Source: R-RK-3 sp963842775
GTDB taxonomy: Bacteria; Pseudomonadota; Alphaproteobacteria; Rhizobiales; Rhodomicrobiaceae
Assembly (NCBI GenBank): GCA_963842775.1
Contig: CAWJHQ010000016.1
Span: 248,001-312,000 of the forward strand
Direction: 5' to 3'
DNA: 64,000 bases
Part shown: positions 46,206-61,133 of the stretch, piece after piece
How the letters are laid out: each line of letters opens with the position of its first letter
How positions within the stretch are numbered: position 1 is the first letter of the stretch
The notes under the pieces: generated by a model
Told to the model about the DNA's origin: nothing
The model's input: only the letters and a program-made list of their open reading frames with translations
Database searches by the model: none
Program-made: the position numbers and the translations under genes

Positions 46206-47343
46206 ATGCGAGAGTCCGAAGCATTGTCCGATCTGATCGGCGACATTTACGATGCGGCGCTCGACCCGTCGCTGTGGAGCGGCGCGCTCGGCAAGACCCG
46301 AGAATTCGTCGGCGGGCAGGCCGCAGTACTTTGTTGGAAGAATGCCGTCACCAAATGCGGTTGCTCCGACCACCAGGATGGCGGCCTCGACCCGCATTAC
46401 GTGCAATTATACTTCGATAAGTATGTACGGTTTGACCCATTCACGATGGGGCAATGCTTCGCGGAGATTGGAGAGCCGGTGGTGATCGCCGATCTCGTCC
46501 CCTCCGAGGACATTCTCGATACGCGTTTTTACAAGGAGTGGGTGCGCCCGCAAGGACTTCGTGGATTGTGTGGTGTGCGTACTCGATAAGTCGGCGACGG
46601 GCGCTGCCCTGGTTGGCGTTTTCCGCCACGAACGCGACGGCATCGCAGATGAGGAGACACGGCGCCGCATGCGGGTCATCGCGCCACACCTCCGCCGAGC
46701 GGCGCTTATCAGCCAGGCGATAGACCTGAAAATCACCGAAGCCGCCACATTCGCGGACACGCTGGACGGCATAAAAGCTGGGATGTTCCTCGTCGATGCA
46801 ACCGGCCGGATCGTTCACACCAACGCGAGCGGCCATGCGATGCTGACCCAGGGCTCGGTGCTGTGCGCTGCACGCGGCAAACTGACCACCCATGAGCCGA
46901 TCGCAGAGCGGGAGCTTTATGAAATCTTCACTCTGGCCGGGAGAGGCGATACGACCGCCGGCAGCAAAGGTATTGCCGTGCCGCTCACCTCAAATGCTGG
47001 CGAGCGCTACATTGCGCATGTGCTGCCGCTTACCTCGGGGGCACGTCGGCGCGCTGGTACGAACTACGCAGCGGTGGCCGCTCTGTTCGTCCATAAGGCG
47101 GCGCTGGACATACCCTCTCCGCCCGAGATGATTGCCAAGACCTTCAAACTGACGCCCAGCGAATTGCGCGTGCTGTTCGGCATCGTCGAGGTCGGCGGCG
47201 TGGCCGAGACGGCGGAAGCGCTCGGCATTGCCGAGGCGACGGTGAAGACGCATCTGCAGCGTCTTTTCGTCAAGACAGGCACCGGCCGACAGGCTGGCCT
47301 CGTCAAACTGGTAGCCGGGTTCTTGAACCCTCTCATTGGCTGA
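46206..47343 (+). CDS. LuxR-family transcriptional regulator (one frameshift)
   Basis: About 378 residues. The C-terminus is a LuxR/NarL helix-turn-helix (FKLTPSELRVLFGIVEVGGVAETAEALGIAEATVKTHLQRLFVKTGTGRQ). A middle PAS-like part (LDGIKAGMFLVDATGRIVHTNASGHAML) and a long N-terminal region (LSDLIGDIYDAALDPSLWSGAL, YFDKYVRFDPFT) precede it. This architecture is common in alphaproteobacteria and is not an acyl-homoserine-lactone receptor. One extra base near 46556 breaks RPQ / DFVDCVVCVLDK. Start is ATG at 46206 or GTG at 46197, in the same frame. Likely controls a nearby operon. Confidence 0.85.
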
Positions 47344-47768
47344 TCCAGGCCGGAATGCAACATCGAACCCGCCGGACTTGCCGCGCCGTTTGAGGGGCGA
47401 TCGCCGGACTGAACTTGCTTTCGTCTCATCTGTCTTCTGGACGCGTGCCGTTTACACGAAGCAGATTCAGGCAAATTGCTGCACTTATACCAGATCTCTG
47501 AAAGTGCGACGACTCGCGTCAATCATCGTCGGCTGCAAATGTCCGCCCTTAACCGCGGAGGCGCTCCCTCTCCCATTGGAGAGGGTTAGGGTGAGGGGTA
47601 CAGTTGATATATAGGCGCAAAAACCCCTCACCCGGCGCTTTCCGCGCCGACCTCTCCCCATGGGAGAGGTGAGGCTCGTGCCGGTCTTACGGCATGGGTT
47701 CATGTCACCGGGACTTGGTATTAGGAAGCCGATCTCGCGGAAGGCGAACTGGCCGCGCCAGGCATTTT
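47344..47768. other. Intergenic region LuxR gene / lhr
   Basis: A 425-base convergent gap. Apart from repeat family 2 copy 3 at 47566-47676, I see no gene, terminator or RNA. Confidence 0.4.
47566..47676. repeat. Dispersed palindromic repeat, family 2, copy 3
   Basis: CCCTCTCCCATTGGAGAGGG, then GGGTGAGGGG, a spacer, CCCCTCACCCGGCGC and CCTCTCCCCATGGGAGAGG. The two half-elements face each other, an arrangement like the other copies. Located between convergent genes. Confidence 0.75.
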
Positions 47769-52108
<4,340 letters not shown>

Positions 52109-52429
52109 GGCGATGGGAACGCTACGTCGCATACATCCGACCCTCACGGACGCGGCCATGTCCACGTTCGGCACGCGGTCTGGCCAACATACACAAATAT
52201 CCGGTAAAGATGGGCGCGATGTGTTCGATATCAATCCGTGAATCTTAGGGTGTCCTGCGTGCATCCCCTGTCTGCGGCGAGTCCGCCGATCGGTTTACAA
52301 GAACGCAGAATTTTTGCGATTTCGGCGTTTTTAGGACCGCTCTTCTGCTCGTATTCTGCTCTTATTCTGCCCACATTCTGGCCGGGCGGTGCAGCGGCCG
52401 ACGCCGCACCCTAAACGGAGACGTGACCC
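52109..52429. other. Divergent promoter region lhr / peroxidase
   Basis: A 321-base region between divergent genes. It contains an 11-base tandem repeat at 52343-52380 and AT-rich stretches upstream of it. Both promoters should lie here. No gene. Confidence 0.4.
52343..52380. promoter_or_regulatory. Three and a half 11-bp tandem repeats
   Basis: Units TTCTGCTCGTA, TTCTGCTCTTA and TTCTGCCCACA, then TTCTG, in exact 11-base phase, ending about 50 bases before the peroxidase-related gene start. Such helical phasing suggests binding of an array of regulator monomers. No known consensus matched. Confidence 0.4.
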
Positions 52430-53008
52430 ATGGCGCCTTTGCCTCAAGCTGCAATCAGCCGTTTCCCCGTTCCCGCACTGTCGGACATGCCGGAGGATAT
52501 TCGCGAGCGGCTGTTCGCGGTTCAGGAGAAGTCAGGCTTCATCCCGAATGTGTTCTTCGTGCTCGCCAATCGGCCCGGCGAGTTCCGTGCCTTCTTCGCT
52601 TACCATGACGAGCTTATGGATAAGCCCGGCAATCTGACGAAGGCCGAGCGCGAAATGATCGTGGTTGCGACCAGCAACGCAAACCAGTGTCAGTACTGCG
52701 TCATCGCGCATGGCGCCATTCTTCGTATCAGAGCGAAGAACCCCCTGATCGCGGATCAGGTCGCGATCAACTATCGAAAGGCAGACATCACCGACCGTCA
52801 GAAGGCGATGCTGGACTTTGCCATGAAAGTCGCGTTCGAATCCTATGCGATCGGAGACGATGATTACACGACCTTGGCGCATCACGGCTTCGATGCGGAG
52901 GATGCATGGGATATCGCGGCGATCGCATCGTTCTTCGGAATGTCCAATCGCATGGCGAACGTCACCAGCATGCGGCCTAACGACGAGTTCTACACGCTGG
53001 GCCGATAA
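52430..53008 (+). CDS. AhpD-like peroxidase-related protein
   Basis: A 192-residue all-helical protein of the carboxymuconolactone decarboxylase / AhpD superfamily, peroxidase-related subtype. Core: KSGFIPNVFFVLANRPGEFRAFFAYHDELM, then the redox motif QCQYCVIAHGAIL (CxxC with the nearby His) around residue 85. The CxxC could cycle between thiol and disulfide to reduce peroxides. It lies divergent from lhr. Intact. Confidence 0.88.
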   Translation: MAPLPQAAISRFPVPALSDMPEDIRERLFAVQEKSGFIPNVFFVLANRPGEFRAFFAYHDELMDKPGNLTKAEREMIVVATSNANQCQYCVIAHGAILRIRAKNPLIADQVAINYRKADITDRQKAMLDFAMKVAFESYAIGDDDYTTLAHHGFDAEDAWDIAAIASFFGMSNRMANVTSMRPNDEFYTLGR

Positions 53009-53060
53009 AAAGCCTTCTAAGGCCTTCACGTTATTATCGATCCTGCAAGACGGGAGCCCC

Positions 53061-54113
53061 TCACTCCGGCGAGGAGAAGTATCGCAACGCTGCGGTCGAT
53101 AGCGCACCTCCAACCACGCACGGCAATCCGAACTCTATCTGACCGGCCACCGCGGCGCCAAGGCACCCCAGCGAGAATGTCGTCTGCCCTACCTGTCCCC
53201 ACCAGGAAATGTCCCGTTTCGAGCCCGGCCCCTTCTTGTGCAGGTCCTCCACCGAAGCGAGCGCCTCTTTTTTGATCCGGCCGATATCCGCCGTCTCGGC
53301 TGCTTCGATGACCTCGTCGAGCAGCGGTTGCACTGCTTTCGATTGTTCCGGGGCCAGTTGCTTGAGAAGCCGCAGCAGCTTGGCGTCCCGCGCAGCATTT
53401 GCCGCCAGGGTGAACTTGGCCATCCCGCCGATCGTCAGCTTTTCGACATTATCGCGTTCCTTGGACCAGGGCAGCAGGACCAGAATGCGCCTGATTGGCG
53501 TGTCCTTGCCGGTGGCAAAATAGATACCCCAATGCGTGTCGATCAGCTCGGGGTTGGAGACGAAGGTGAGCTGTCGCTGCGGCTCCTTCTTGGGGCCGAA
53601 ATAGGTTTCGCGTTTGAAGACACGCCGGACCTTGTCCATGGGCGTGGCACGCTTGGGTTCGAGCTCGACCGTCTCCAGCGTGGGCAACTTGCCGCTGAGA
53701 TAATGGTCGGCGAGCATCTTTCGGTCGGGCATGCGCTTCGCCAGGTCGCGCATCAAATCACGCCAATGCGGCAGACCGGAATAGGCAACGGCGCGAATGA
53801 CGAACCACTGGTCCTCGAAAGGCAATGGCAATGTCTGCTCGATCAGCGTTTTCGCACCGCGCGGATTTGAGCCCAGAACGCCTGCGAGAAAGCCGACATA
53901 GACGCCGGAGGTTTCAGGGTCTTTGAAGGCCGAGCGTTCGCTGAGCGCCCGGATGAGCGGCGGAACGGCGCGCGGATCGGGATTCGCCCGGTACTCCTTC
54001 ATCAGCCGCAGGCCTGCATCGGCGGATTTCGATTTGGGATCGTCAATGCGCGCGGCGTGGGCAGGCGCGAAACTTATAATTGCAAAGATTATGGCAAATA
54101 CGCGCCACATCAT
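53061..54113 (-). CDS. Periplasmic protein of unknown function
   Basis: A 350-residue protein. MWRVFAIIFAIISFAPAHAAR is a Sec signal (cleavage after AHA). The body has alternating short helices with RAVPPLIRALSER, DLMRDLAKRMPDRKML and KLLRLLKQLAPEQSK, suggestive of HEAT-like helical packing, and a more hydrophobic Gly/Ala end (GCLGAAVAGQIEFGLPCVVGGALSTAALRYF). I do not recognise the family. It is convergent with the peroxidase gene. Intact. Confidence 0.6.
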   Translation of the reverse strand: MMWRVFAIIFAIISFAPAHAARIDDPKSKSADAGLRLMKEYRANPDPRAVPPLIRALSERSAFKDPETSGVYVGFLAGVLGSNPRGAKTLIEQTLPLPFEDQWFVIRAVAYSGLPHWRDLMRDLAKRMPDRKMLADHYLSGKLPTLETVELEPKRATPMDKVRRVFKRETYFGPKKEPQRQLTFVSNPELIDTHWGIYFATGKDTPIRRILVLLPWSKERDNVEKLTIGGMAKFTLAANAARDAKLLRLLKQLAPEQSKAVQPLLDEVIEAAETADIGRIKKEALASVEDLHKKGPGSKRDISWWGQVGQTTFSLGCLGAAVAGQIEFGLPCVVGGALSTAALRYFSSPE

Positions 54114-54634
54114 CGCCTCTCATGTCAGGAAGGGGGTCGGCAATCACAACCGAACCGAGCATTTCTGATTAGAGACAATACATGGCGCTTTTATGGAATG
54201 CCGCCCCGCGAACAGACCATGGATTGAACACATGGAAAGGCATCGCGCGCCCGGCTTTTGCCTTAATCCGTTGCCTGCTCAGCGCCTTGCCGCCGAGGAG
54301 CCGGTGGCTCCCCCATGCTGATGCTGAATGCGACGGCGTCATCCTTGATCGCAATATTTGTCATCACGGAGCCCGGCCGCATACGCTGATCGAACCGGTT
54401 GGCGGCGCCTCATCGAATGGAGCGCACAGGCGGACCGCCGACCTCGAAGAAAGATGAGCGAGGTCCGGCGGCCCCAAGGGGGAGGGGAAGGCGGCCCAAG
54501 GGAGGAGGGGAACGCCTTCGATGAACTTGCGACTTTCCACAAGAGACGTCATCACCCGTACGGGTGAGCCTTGCCCGCCATGCGAAAGCCAATCAGCCGG
54601 AGCGAACTGGCGTGTCGCACCTCCCCCGATTCGC
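54114..54634. other. Intergenic region without supported gene
   Basis: A 521-base gap. Open frames of 60-90 codons occur on both strands but none has protein-like composition or a ribosome site I trust. GGGGGAGGGGAAGG near 54478 is a purine tract. A terminator or regulatory RNA cannot be excluded. Confidence 0.35.
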
Positions 54635-55888
54635 TCAGCCCTTGTATTCGACGATGTAGAGCCCGGCGCAGAAATCGGTGACGTAGCAAAGCGCGTTCTT
54701 GTCGACGAAGACGTCGGCCGAGTGGAGCACGATCGGCCGGTTCGGGCGCGGGTCGACCCATTTCGTCGGCGGCGGCGGCACGAACGCGCCGACCTCCTTC
54801 GGCCGGAACTGGTCCCTGATGTCGTAGACGCGCAGGCCGGCGTTCTGGTAGGTGGCGAAGATCGGTCTCGGAGCTCTGGAAGCTGCCCGGCCGGTTCTCA
54901 TGCACGTTGTGCGGGCCGAAATGGCCGCCGACCTTCAGATAGTCCTTGTCGGCGGGAGCGGGGAAGGTCGAGATGCTGATCGGGTTCGACTTCACCTGGT
55001 TGTCGAAGACCCAGATCGGCTTGAAGCCGTCCTCCTGATCGTCGAGCACGGTCTCGTCGACGACGATCAGCAGGTCGCGGTCGGGCAGCGGCAGGGCATT
55101 GTGCGTGCCGCCGCCGAAGGGCGGCGCCCAGATCTTGTGGACGATCAGCTTCGGCTTCTCCTTGTCCTTGACGTCGACGACCACCAGGCAGGCGTCGCGC
55201 CAGGAGCAATAGGCGATGTCGTCGTGGATGATCGCGTGGTGGCAGGCCGAAGCGGCCGTTCTTGGTCGGCCAGTTGGCCTTCTCGCCGGCGGCGACGTTC
55301 ATGCCCGGCAGCCAGTATTTGCCGGCCAGCTGCGGCTTCGTCGGGTCTGCCATGTCGATGGTGATGAGGATGTAGTCGGAAAAGCCGTCGAGCAGCGCCG
55401 AGGCATAGGCCCAGCGCCCGCCGACGTACCAGATGCGGTGCAGGCCGGTGCCGTCGACCGGCATGAAGCCGATCTGCTTCGGCTCGTCGGGCTTCGAGAT
55501 GTCGTAGACCGCCATGCCCGCCGACCAGTCGCGGCCCTTCGGACTCCGTCTGGCGTGATGGTCGACCTTGCCCTTGTAGTAGTTCTTCTCGTCGGCGAGC
55601 TCGGGCTGCGCGAACATGTCCTTGTTGTGGATGACGAGCAGCAGGTCGTCATGCGTCTGCAGGTGCAGCGTCCAGGTGTTCGGCGGCGCCGCGACAGTAG
55701 CCGCACGGCCTTCGGGTTCTTCGGGTCGCGCACGTCGATGACGCTGAAGCCCTTGGAGAAGATGTGGCCGACATAGGCGTAGCCGCTGGTGCACCATGAT
55801 CTGCACGCCGTCGCGGACGGCCGCCCTGGTCGCTGTAGCCGATGAGCTTCATGTTGTCGGTGGCGTAGTCGGGCTTGGGCAAGGTCAT
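54635..55888 (-). CDS. LVIVD-repeat (beta-propeller-like) protein (several frameshifts)
   Basis: About 410 residues if the breaks are resolved. Successive repeats have the LVIVD-type pattern: GFSVIDVRDPKNPKAVRL, GMAVYDISKPDEPKQIGF, ILITIDMADPTKPQLAGKY, CLVVVDVKDKEKPKLIV, GLRVYDIRDQFRPKEVGAF. Five or more repeats of about 45 residues suggest a propeller. It begins MTLPKPDYATDNMKLIGYSD and has no signal peptide. Breaks lie near 55825, 55790, 55695, 55250 and 54868, mostly single extra bases. It lies last in a minus-strand operon with a sugar-type ABC importer, so it may act on or bind the imported compound (inference). Confidence 0.8.
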
Positions 55889-55929
55889 CGGTCGTCTCCA
55901 TGTTCGCTTGGTTTTTGATAGAGCAATTT

Positions 55930-56052
55930 ACCCCTCACCACCCGCCTCCGGCGGGAGCCCTCTCCCGCAAGGGGAGAGGGCAAATAAGCCGCTTACTTGC
56001 CCTCTCCCCTTGCGGGAGAGGGCGGGCGCCGTCAAGCGCCGGGTGAGGGGGA
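55930..56052. repeat. Dispersed palindromic repeat, family 2, copy 4
   Basis: CCCCTCACCACCC at the left end pairs with GGGTGAGGGG at the right. Inside are CCCTCTCCCGCAAGGGGAGAGGG and CCCTCTCCCCTTGCGGGAGAGGG hairpins. Between the LVIVD gene and the substrate-binding gene, so inside an apparent operon. Confidence 0.85.
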
Positions 56053-56078
56053 GCAGCCTTGCGATCGAAACTGGAGCG

Positions 56079-57216
56079 CTACTGAACGCCCCAGATCTTC
56101 TTGTACTGGTCCCGGTAGCCGTTGCCCGGATCGAAGATGTTCTTGTCGCCGCCGTCCTTGTCGATGTTCTCCGCGGTGAACAGATGCGACGGGCGGCACG
56201 TAGCCGCTCGGCGCTCTCGCCGGCGAAGGCGCGGTTCAGCTCGTCGATGATCTGCCAGCCCTGCAGGTACAGCGGCTCGGCGACCGTCGCGACCTGGTAC
56301 TGCCTGTCGCGGATGCGCTGGAACGCCGGCACCGAGCCGTCGCCCGCCGAGATCTGCGCGGATATCCGCTCGGCCGGGTCGATGCCGGCCGACGGTCAGC
56401 GACGGGCGCCGAGAAGTCGTAATAGAGGTCGTTCACGGCGACCGAATAGGTCCAGTCGGCGCCGTGCTTGGTGAGCAGCGACGTGGTGAGCTGCCCCATG
56501 CGGTTCTGCAGATCGCCGATCGGCGTGTCCTCGATCTGCGAGCACCTTGCAGCCCGCGCAGTCTTCGACCGCCGCCTTCGTCGGCGTTGGTCTTCGCGAT
56601 GGCGATCGCGTAGATCGAATCGGTGAAGAGGATGACGCCGGCCTTGCCGCCGGAATCGACCACCGCGTAGAGGCCGGACGCCTTGGCGACTTCCAGCGGA
56701 TCGGTGGTGATGTTGGTGATGACGCGCGGGATGCCCTCGATCGGCGCCGGCAGCGGCGCCGGCGTGCCAGCCGACGACCTTGATGCCTTCAGCGGCGGCC
56801 TGCTCGATCACCGGCGCCTGCTCGCGGGCGTCGACGTGCCGAGGATGATCGCCGTCGGCTTCAGCGCGATCGCCTGAGTCAGCGCCGAGGTGCGCGCCGG
56901 GGACCGAGCCCTGGCCGTCGAGGATGCGGAAATCCCAGCCGATCGCCTTGGCCGCTTCCGCGGCGCCGTCGCCGACGCCCTTGCGCGCCGCCGTTGCGCT
57001 GGTCGGTCGACACGTAGATGACGACCTTCTTGCCCTGCGCCTTCGGGCCGGTGGTCGGGCCGGTCCATGCGGTCACCGGCGCGGTCACCGTGGCGATGTA
57101 GTCCTTTGCTGCTTTCATTTCGGCGGTCGTCCTGCGCCCGTGCGGCAGCGACCTGCAGCGCGAGCATACGCGGCGGAGGCGAAGAGCGCCCCAGTCATGA
57201 TGCGTGATCTCGACAT
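56079..57216 (-). CDS. Sugar-type ABC substrate-binding protein (many frameshifts)
   Basis: About 375 residues spread over several frames. GGAGGGA precedes the ATG at 57216, then SRSRIMTGALFAS begins a signal peptide. Recognisable fragments in order: KVVIYVSTDQRNGGA, AAKAIGWDFRILDGQGS, ALTQAIALKPTAIILG, QAAAEGIKVVGWHAG, VITNITTDPLEVAKASGLYAV, GVILFTDSIYAIAIAKTNA, DLQNRMGQLTTSLLTKHG, PLYLQGWQIIDELNRAFAGES. This is the periplasmic-binding-protein type 1 sugar family (RbsB-like). Final WGVQ is followed by TAG. Ligand not identifiable. Confidence 0.78.
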
Positions 57217-57358
57217 ACCCGTTCCCTCCATTTGAAGCTTACTGGCACAGCCGCCGGCAGTTCGTCAGGCCGGTTCCCCGGCACTCGATGACGACGGCAT
57301 GACGGCCGCCGTACTCCAAGCCGCTCGCGGGCCTGATGCGCTAGTGCGATGACATACC

Positions 57359-58412
57359 TCATCCCGTGTCGGCGGTCCGCGCGTCGGCTTCGCCGCCGCC
57401 CGTCGGCGCTGGGCGAAGGCGGCGAGCGCGATGGAGACGACCAGCGTCGTGCCGTTGAACAGCGGCTCGACGAAGAAGGCGCCGCCGAGCTGCTGGATGC
57501 CGGAAATGCCGACGGCGAGGATCAGCACGCCGAACATCGTGCCCCAGACATTGACCCGGCCGGGCTTGATCGTGGTCGAGCCGAGGAAGGCGCCGACCAG
57601 CGCCGGCAGCAGATAGTCGAGGCCGACATTGGCCTGGCCGATGCGCAGCTTCGCCGCGAGCACGCAGCCGGCGAAGCCGGCGATCAGCGCCGGAGGCGAC
57701 GAAGACGCCGATGACGTAGGCAGCGCACCGGAATGCCGTTCAGCGCCGCCGCCTTCTCGTTGGCGCCGATCGCGTAGACGTGGCGCCCGAGCGGCAGCCG
57801 CTCGCTGACGATCCAGAGCACGATCGCGATCAGCGATGCACGTAGAGCGCCGGAATCGGGATGCCGAAGACCGACGTCGTGTTGAGCGCGATGAAAGCCC
57901 GGCGGAAGCGCGCCGACGATCTGGCGTCCCTCGGTGAACCACAGCGCCAGCGCATAGAGGATCGTGCCGGTGCCGAGCGTGGCGATGAAGCGAGTCGATC
58001 TGCGCCACCTCGACGAGGATGCCGTTGAACAGGCCGACCAGCGCGGCGCAGGCAAGCACGATCAGCGATCGCGAGCGGCCAGGGCACGCCGAACATGACC
58101 TGCAGCCCGATCGCCAGGATGTGCCACATGACGATGCCGAAGCCGACGGTCAGGTCGATGCGGCCGGCCATCATCGGGATCGTCGCGGCGAGCGACAGCA
58201 GCGCGATGATCGCCTTGTCGGCGAGGATCGAGCGGAAGTTCAGGTAGGTCGGGAACGTCGTCGGCAGCAGGAGCGAGAAGAAGATGATGAGCAGGACGCG
58301 TCAGGATCGGCAGCCCGTAGACCGGAAGGATGCGGACGACCTGCTGCCAGCGCGACAGGCCGGCCAGCTCGGAGCGCGTCGGCTCGAGCGCGTTGGACTT
58401 AATGGACTGCAT
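57359..58412 (-). CDS. Sugar-type ABC permease, RbsC-like (many frameshifts)
   Basis: About 340 residues in fragments. QSIKSNALEPTRSELAGLSRWQQVVRILPVYGLPIL begins it; MMAGRIDLTVGFGIVMWHILAIGLQ is the signature of RbsC-type permeases, followed by VGLFNGILVEVAQID, then the family segment GRHVYAIGANEKAAALNGIPV, and VNVWGTMFGVLILAVGISGIQQLGG with a hydrophobic end. Start at 58412 overlaps the ATPase end by 14 bases. The exact stop (about 57359) is uncertain because of the breaks. Confidence 0.78.
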
Positions 58413-60002
58413 GCGGCCCCGCCACTGCGTTGATCGGATCGGCGTGCGCCGCCATCCGTGCCGACGCGCGCCGAGGCCGCGGCAAGCAGATTCTCGACCG
58501 AGAGGTCGGCGGCGCCGAGCTCGGCGACGACGCGCCCGCGGTCGAAGACCAGCGCGCGGTGGCAGACCTTGGCGACCTCCTCGAAGTCGGTCGAGATGAT
58601 GATGATCGCCGCGCCCGCCTGGAGCGCGACGTCGAAGAGCCGGTAGATCTCGCGCCTTGGCGCCGACGTCGACGCCGGCGGTCGGATCCTCGAAGACGTA
58701 GATCTTGCTTGCAAGGTGCAGCCAGCGGCCGACGACGACCTTCTGCTGGTTGCCGCCGGAGAGGAGCTCGATCGGCGAGGCCCGGATCGTTGGGCCGCAG
58801 GCCGACCCGCTGGCCGAGCTCGCGCGCGGCGCGCGTTCTCGCGGCCGGGCGCGAGGAAGGAGAAGAGGCCGAGGCCGGCGGCCAGCGGATTGAGGAACAG
58901 GTTCTCGCGGACGGTGAGGTTCGGCATGACCGATTCGCCGACGCGGTCGGCGCAGACGAGATTGATGCCGGCTGCCATCGCCTCGCCGCGGCGAACGCCA
59001 TGGCCAGGGGCGCGCCGTCGAGCGTCGCCTGCTCCGCCGGTGATCGGCATGCAGGCCGAAGAGCGCGCGGCCGATGCTCTCCTGACCGGCGCCGCGCAGG
59101 CCGACGAAGCCCGACCACCTCGCCGGCATGGATCTCGCAGTCGACCGGCCCGACCGTCATCGACGGTCATCCCCTCGAGCACCAGCCGCGCGACGCCTTC
59201 GCGCTGCGCCGGCCGGCGGAAGACCTGCGAGGGCTCGCGGCCGACGATGAGCAGGATCGCCTCCTCCGGCGTGGTCTCGTTGATGCGCCGCTCGCCGGCG
59301 ACGCGGCCGTCGCGCAGCACCACCATGCGGTCGGCGATCTCGAACACCTCGTCGAGCCGGTGCGAGACATAGATCATGCCGACGCCTCGCGTCCGCAGGC
59401 GCTGCAGCGCCGTGAACAGCCGCGCCACCTCGTCCGCCGGCAGGCTGGCGGTCGGCTCGTCGAGCACGAGGATTTCGGCCTCCGCCGCCAAGCGCCCGCG
59501 CGATCGCGACCAGCGACTTCTCGGTGCGGCTGAGGCTCTGGATGCGAATGTCCGGATCGATGTCGGCGCCGAGCACGGCCAATGCGTCGACCGCACGCTT
59601 TCGCGCCGCGTCCCAGTCGATCATGCCGCGGCGCGCGCGGATAGCCCAGCGTCAGGCAGATGTTCTCGGCGACCGTCATCCAGTCGATCAGCCCGAGATC
59701 CTGGTGGATGAAGGCGATCGGCAGACGCCGCAGCGAGCGCGATGCGTCGCGCGCCGCGATAGGTCACGACGCCCTCGTCGAGCGAATAGACGCTCCGCGA
59801 GGATCTTGATCAGCGTGGATTTGCCGGCGCCGTTCTCGCCGAGCAGCGCGACGATCTCGCCGGCATTGACATGCATGCCGACATCGGTCAGCGCCTGCGT
59901 TCCGCCGAATTGCTTGGAAATATGCTCGACGACCAGAAGCCGCCCATCGGACGCAGCCGGGCGCGCATCGTCTGCTGTCACAGGCTGGCGACCGGCATCC
60001 AT
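58399..60002 (-). CDS. Sugar-type ABC ATP-binding protein, duplicated ATPase (many frameshifts)
   Basis: About 520 residues, the size of RbsA/MglA-type proteins with two ATPase halves. First half: LLVVEHISKQFGGTQALTDVGMHV, Walker A GENGAGKSTLIKIL, IHQDLGLIDWMTVAENICLTLG, EKSLVAIARALGG, LVLDEPTASLPADEV, MIYVSHRLDEVFEIADRMVVLRDG. Second half: GRALFGL, EAMAAGINLVCADRVGESVMPNLTVRENLFLN, LLSGGNQQKVVVGRWL, DPTAGVDVG, IIIISTDFEEVAKVCHRALVFDRG. It is the first gene of the minus-strand operon. Frame changes recur every 100-200 bases. Confidence 0.82.
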
Positions 60003-60289
60003 TGGCGCGCTCCTCCAGTCACGCCAGTTCACCCGCCGACCACAGCTCGCCCTGCTGGGCAGTCAGGCTGCGGTTCAGACTCTCGGCACCGAATGCTGAA
60101 AGTAGCGACGACCCCGTGCTACCCGCACGGCGCCTGGCAAATTCCGGCTCTTGGCGGGCCGCCGCAATAAAACCGCGACTTGCGCCTCCAAGTGGATAAA
60201 GAGTAGGAAATTCAGTAAGGCTGTCAATCTGATTTTGTATGCACGCTGGATGCCCTGATCGCCCATCGCGGCAGGAGAACGTTTCCTCG

Positions 60290-61108
60290 ATGTTCAATGG
60301 TCCCATGCAACTTCGATCTGTAAGACAACTTGACAAAGATGAGGGTTTGTCCACGCCCGGCGAAGGCGTTGGCTGGAACGCCCTCGCGACAAAGGCGCGG
60401 CTGGGCGACCGGCTTTCCCAGCACATGGCGGCGCTGATTGAATGCGGCGAATTCGGTGAAGGCGAGCGCCTCCCTGCCGAGAGCGACCTGGCCAGCCGCT
60501 TCGGCGTCTCCCGCCCCGTGATCCGCGAGGCGCTGTCGCGCCTCCGCATCATGGGTGTCATCATCTCACGAAAGGGCTCCGGCAGCTATGTTCAAAAGCG
60601 CGCCGACCGCCCGGCGGAGATGCAAACCGCGATCGGCTTCGGTCCGCTCAACAGTCTGGCGCAGGTCCGCAAGTGCTATGAGTTCCGCGTCAGCCTCGAA
60701 GGCGACGCCGCCTACTACGCCGCCCAGAACCGCACGGCCGAAATGCTGCTCACGATGCGCGATGCGCTCGATCGGATGGAGACCGCGATCGCGGAGCTCG
60801 GCGGCATGAACGCCGACATCGAGTTTCATCTGGCCGTGGCGCACGCGTCGGGCAATGAGTTCTTCGAGGCGGTCATGCGTTCGATGCGCACGCCGCTCGA
60901 ATTCGCGGTGAACCTCGCCCGCAGCCTGACGCTGACGCGGCCGGTCGAGCATATGCTCACCGTCCAGGCCGAGCATGTTGCGATATTCGAGGCGATCGAG
61001 GCGCAGGACAAGGACGCCGCGTGCCGTGCCATGCGCAGGCACATCCAGAATGCCTGCTGCCGCGTCTTCGAAGGACCGAACAGCAGCGTTCTATCAACCG
61101 GGCGATAA
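60290..61108 (+). CDS. FadR-type GntR regulator
   Basis: About 272 residues, intact. Winged helix LGDRLSQHMAALIECGEFGEGERLPAESDLASRFGVSRPVIREALSRLRIMG is followed by the wing (ISRKGSGSYV) and an FCD domain (KCYEFRVSLEGDAAYYAA, EFHLAVAHASGNEFFEAVM, EHVAIFEAIEAQDKDAACRAMRRHI). Divergent from the sugar-type ABC operon, so probably its repressor. AGGAGAAC lies about 12 bases before the ATG at 60290; the open frame begins earlier at 60239. Confidence 0.9.
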   Translation: MFNGPMQLRSVRQLDKDEGLSTPGEGVGWNALATKARLGDRLSQHMAALIECGEFGEGERLPAESDLASRFGVSRPVIREALSRLRIMGVIISRKGSGSYVQKRADRPAEMQTAIGFGPLNSLAQVRKCYEFRVSLEGDAAYYAAQNRTAEMLLTMRDALDRMETAIAELGGMNADIEFHLAVAHASGNEFFEAVMRSMRTPLEFAVNLARSLTLTRPVEHMLTVQAEHVAIFEAIEAQDKDAACRAMRRHIQNACCRVFEGPNSSVLSTGR

Positions 61109-61133
61109 GTCGCGGTTCCTGCGGCTGCGCTGT

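Noticed and set aside
45901..46224. Minus-strand 107-codon open frame with several cysteines
   Set aside because: Weak resemblance to small secreted Cys-containing proteins, but no signal peptide in the right place and no ribosome site, so not listed as a gene.
54182..54567. Overlapping short open frames on both strands as a possible small gene or transposase remnant
   Set aside because: No domain, no flanking inverted repeats, and composition does not look like coding sequence.
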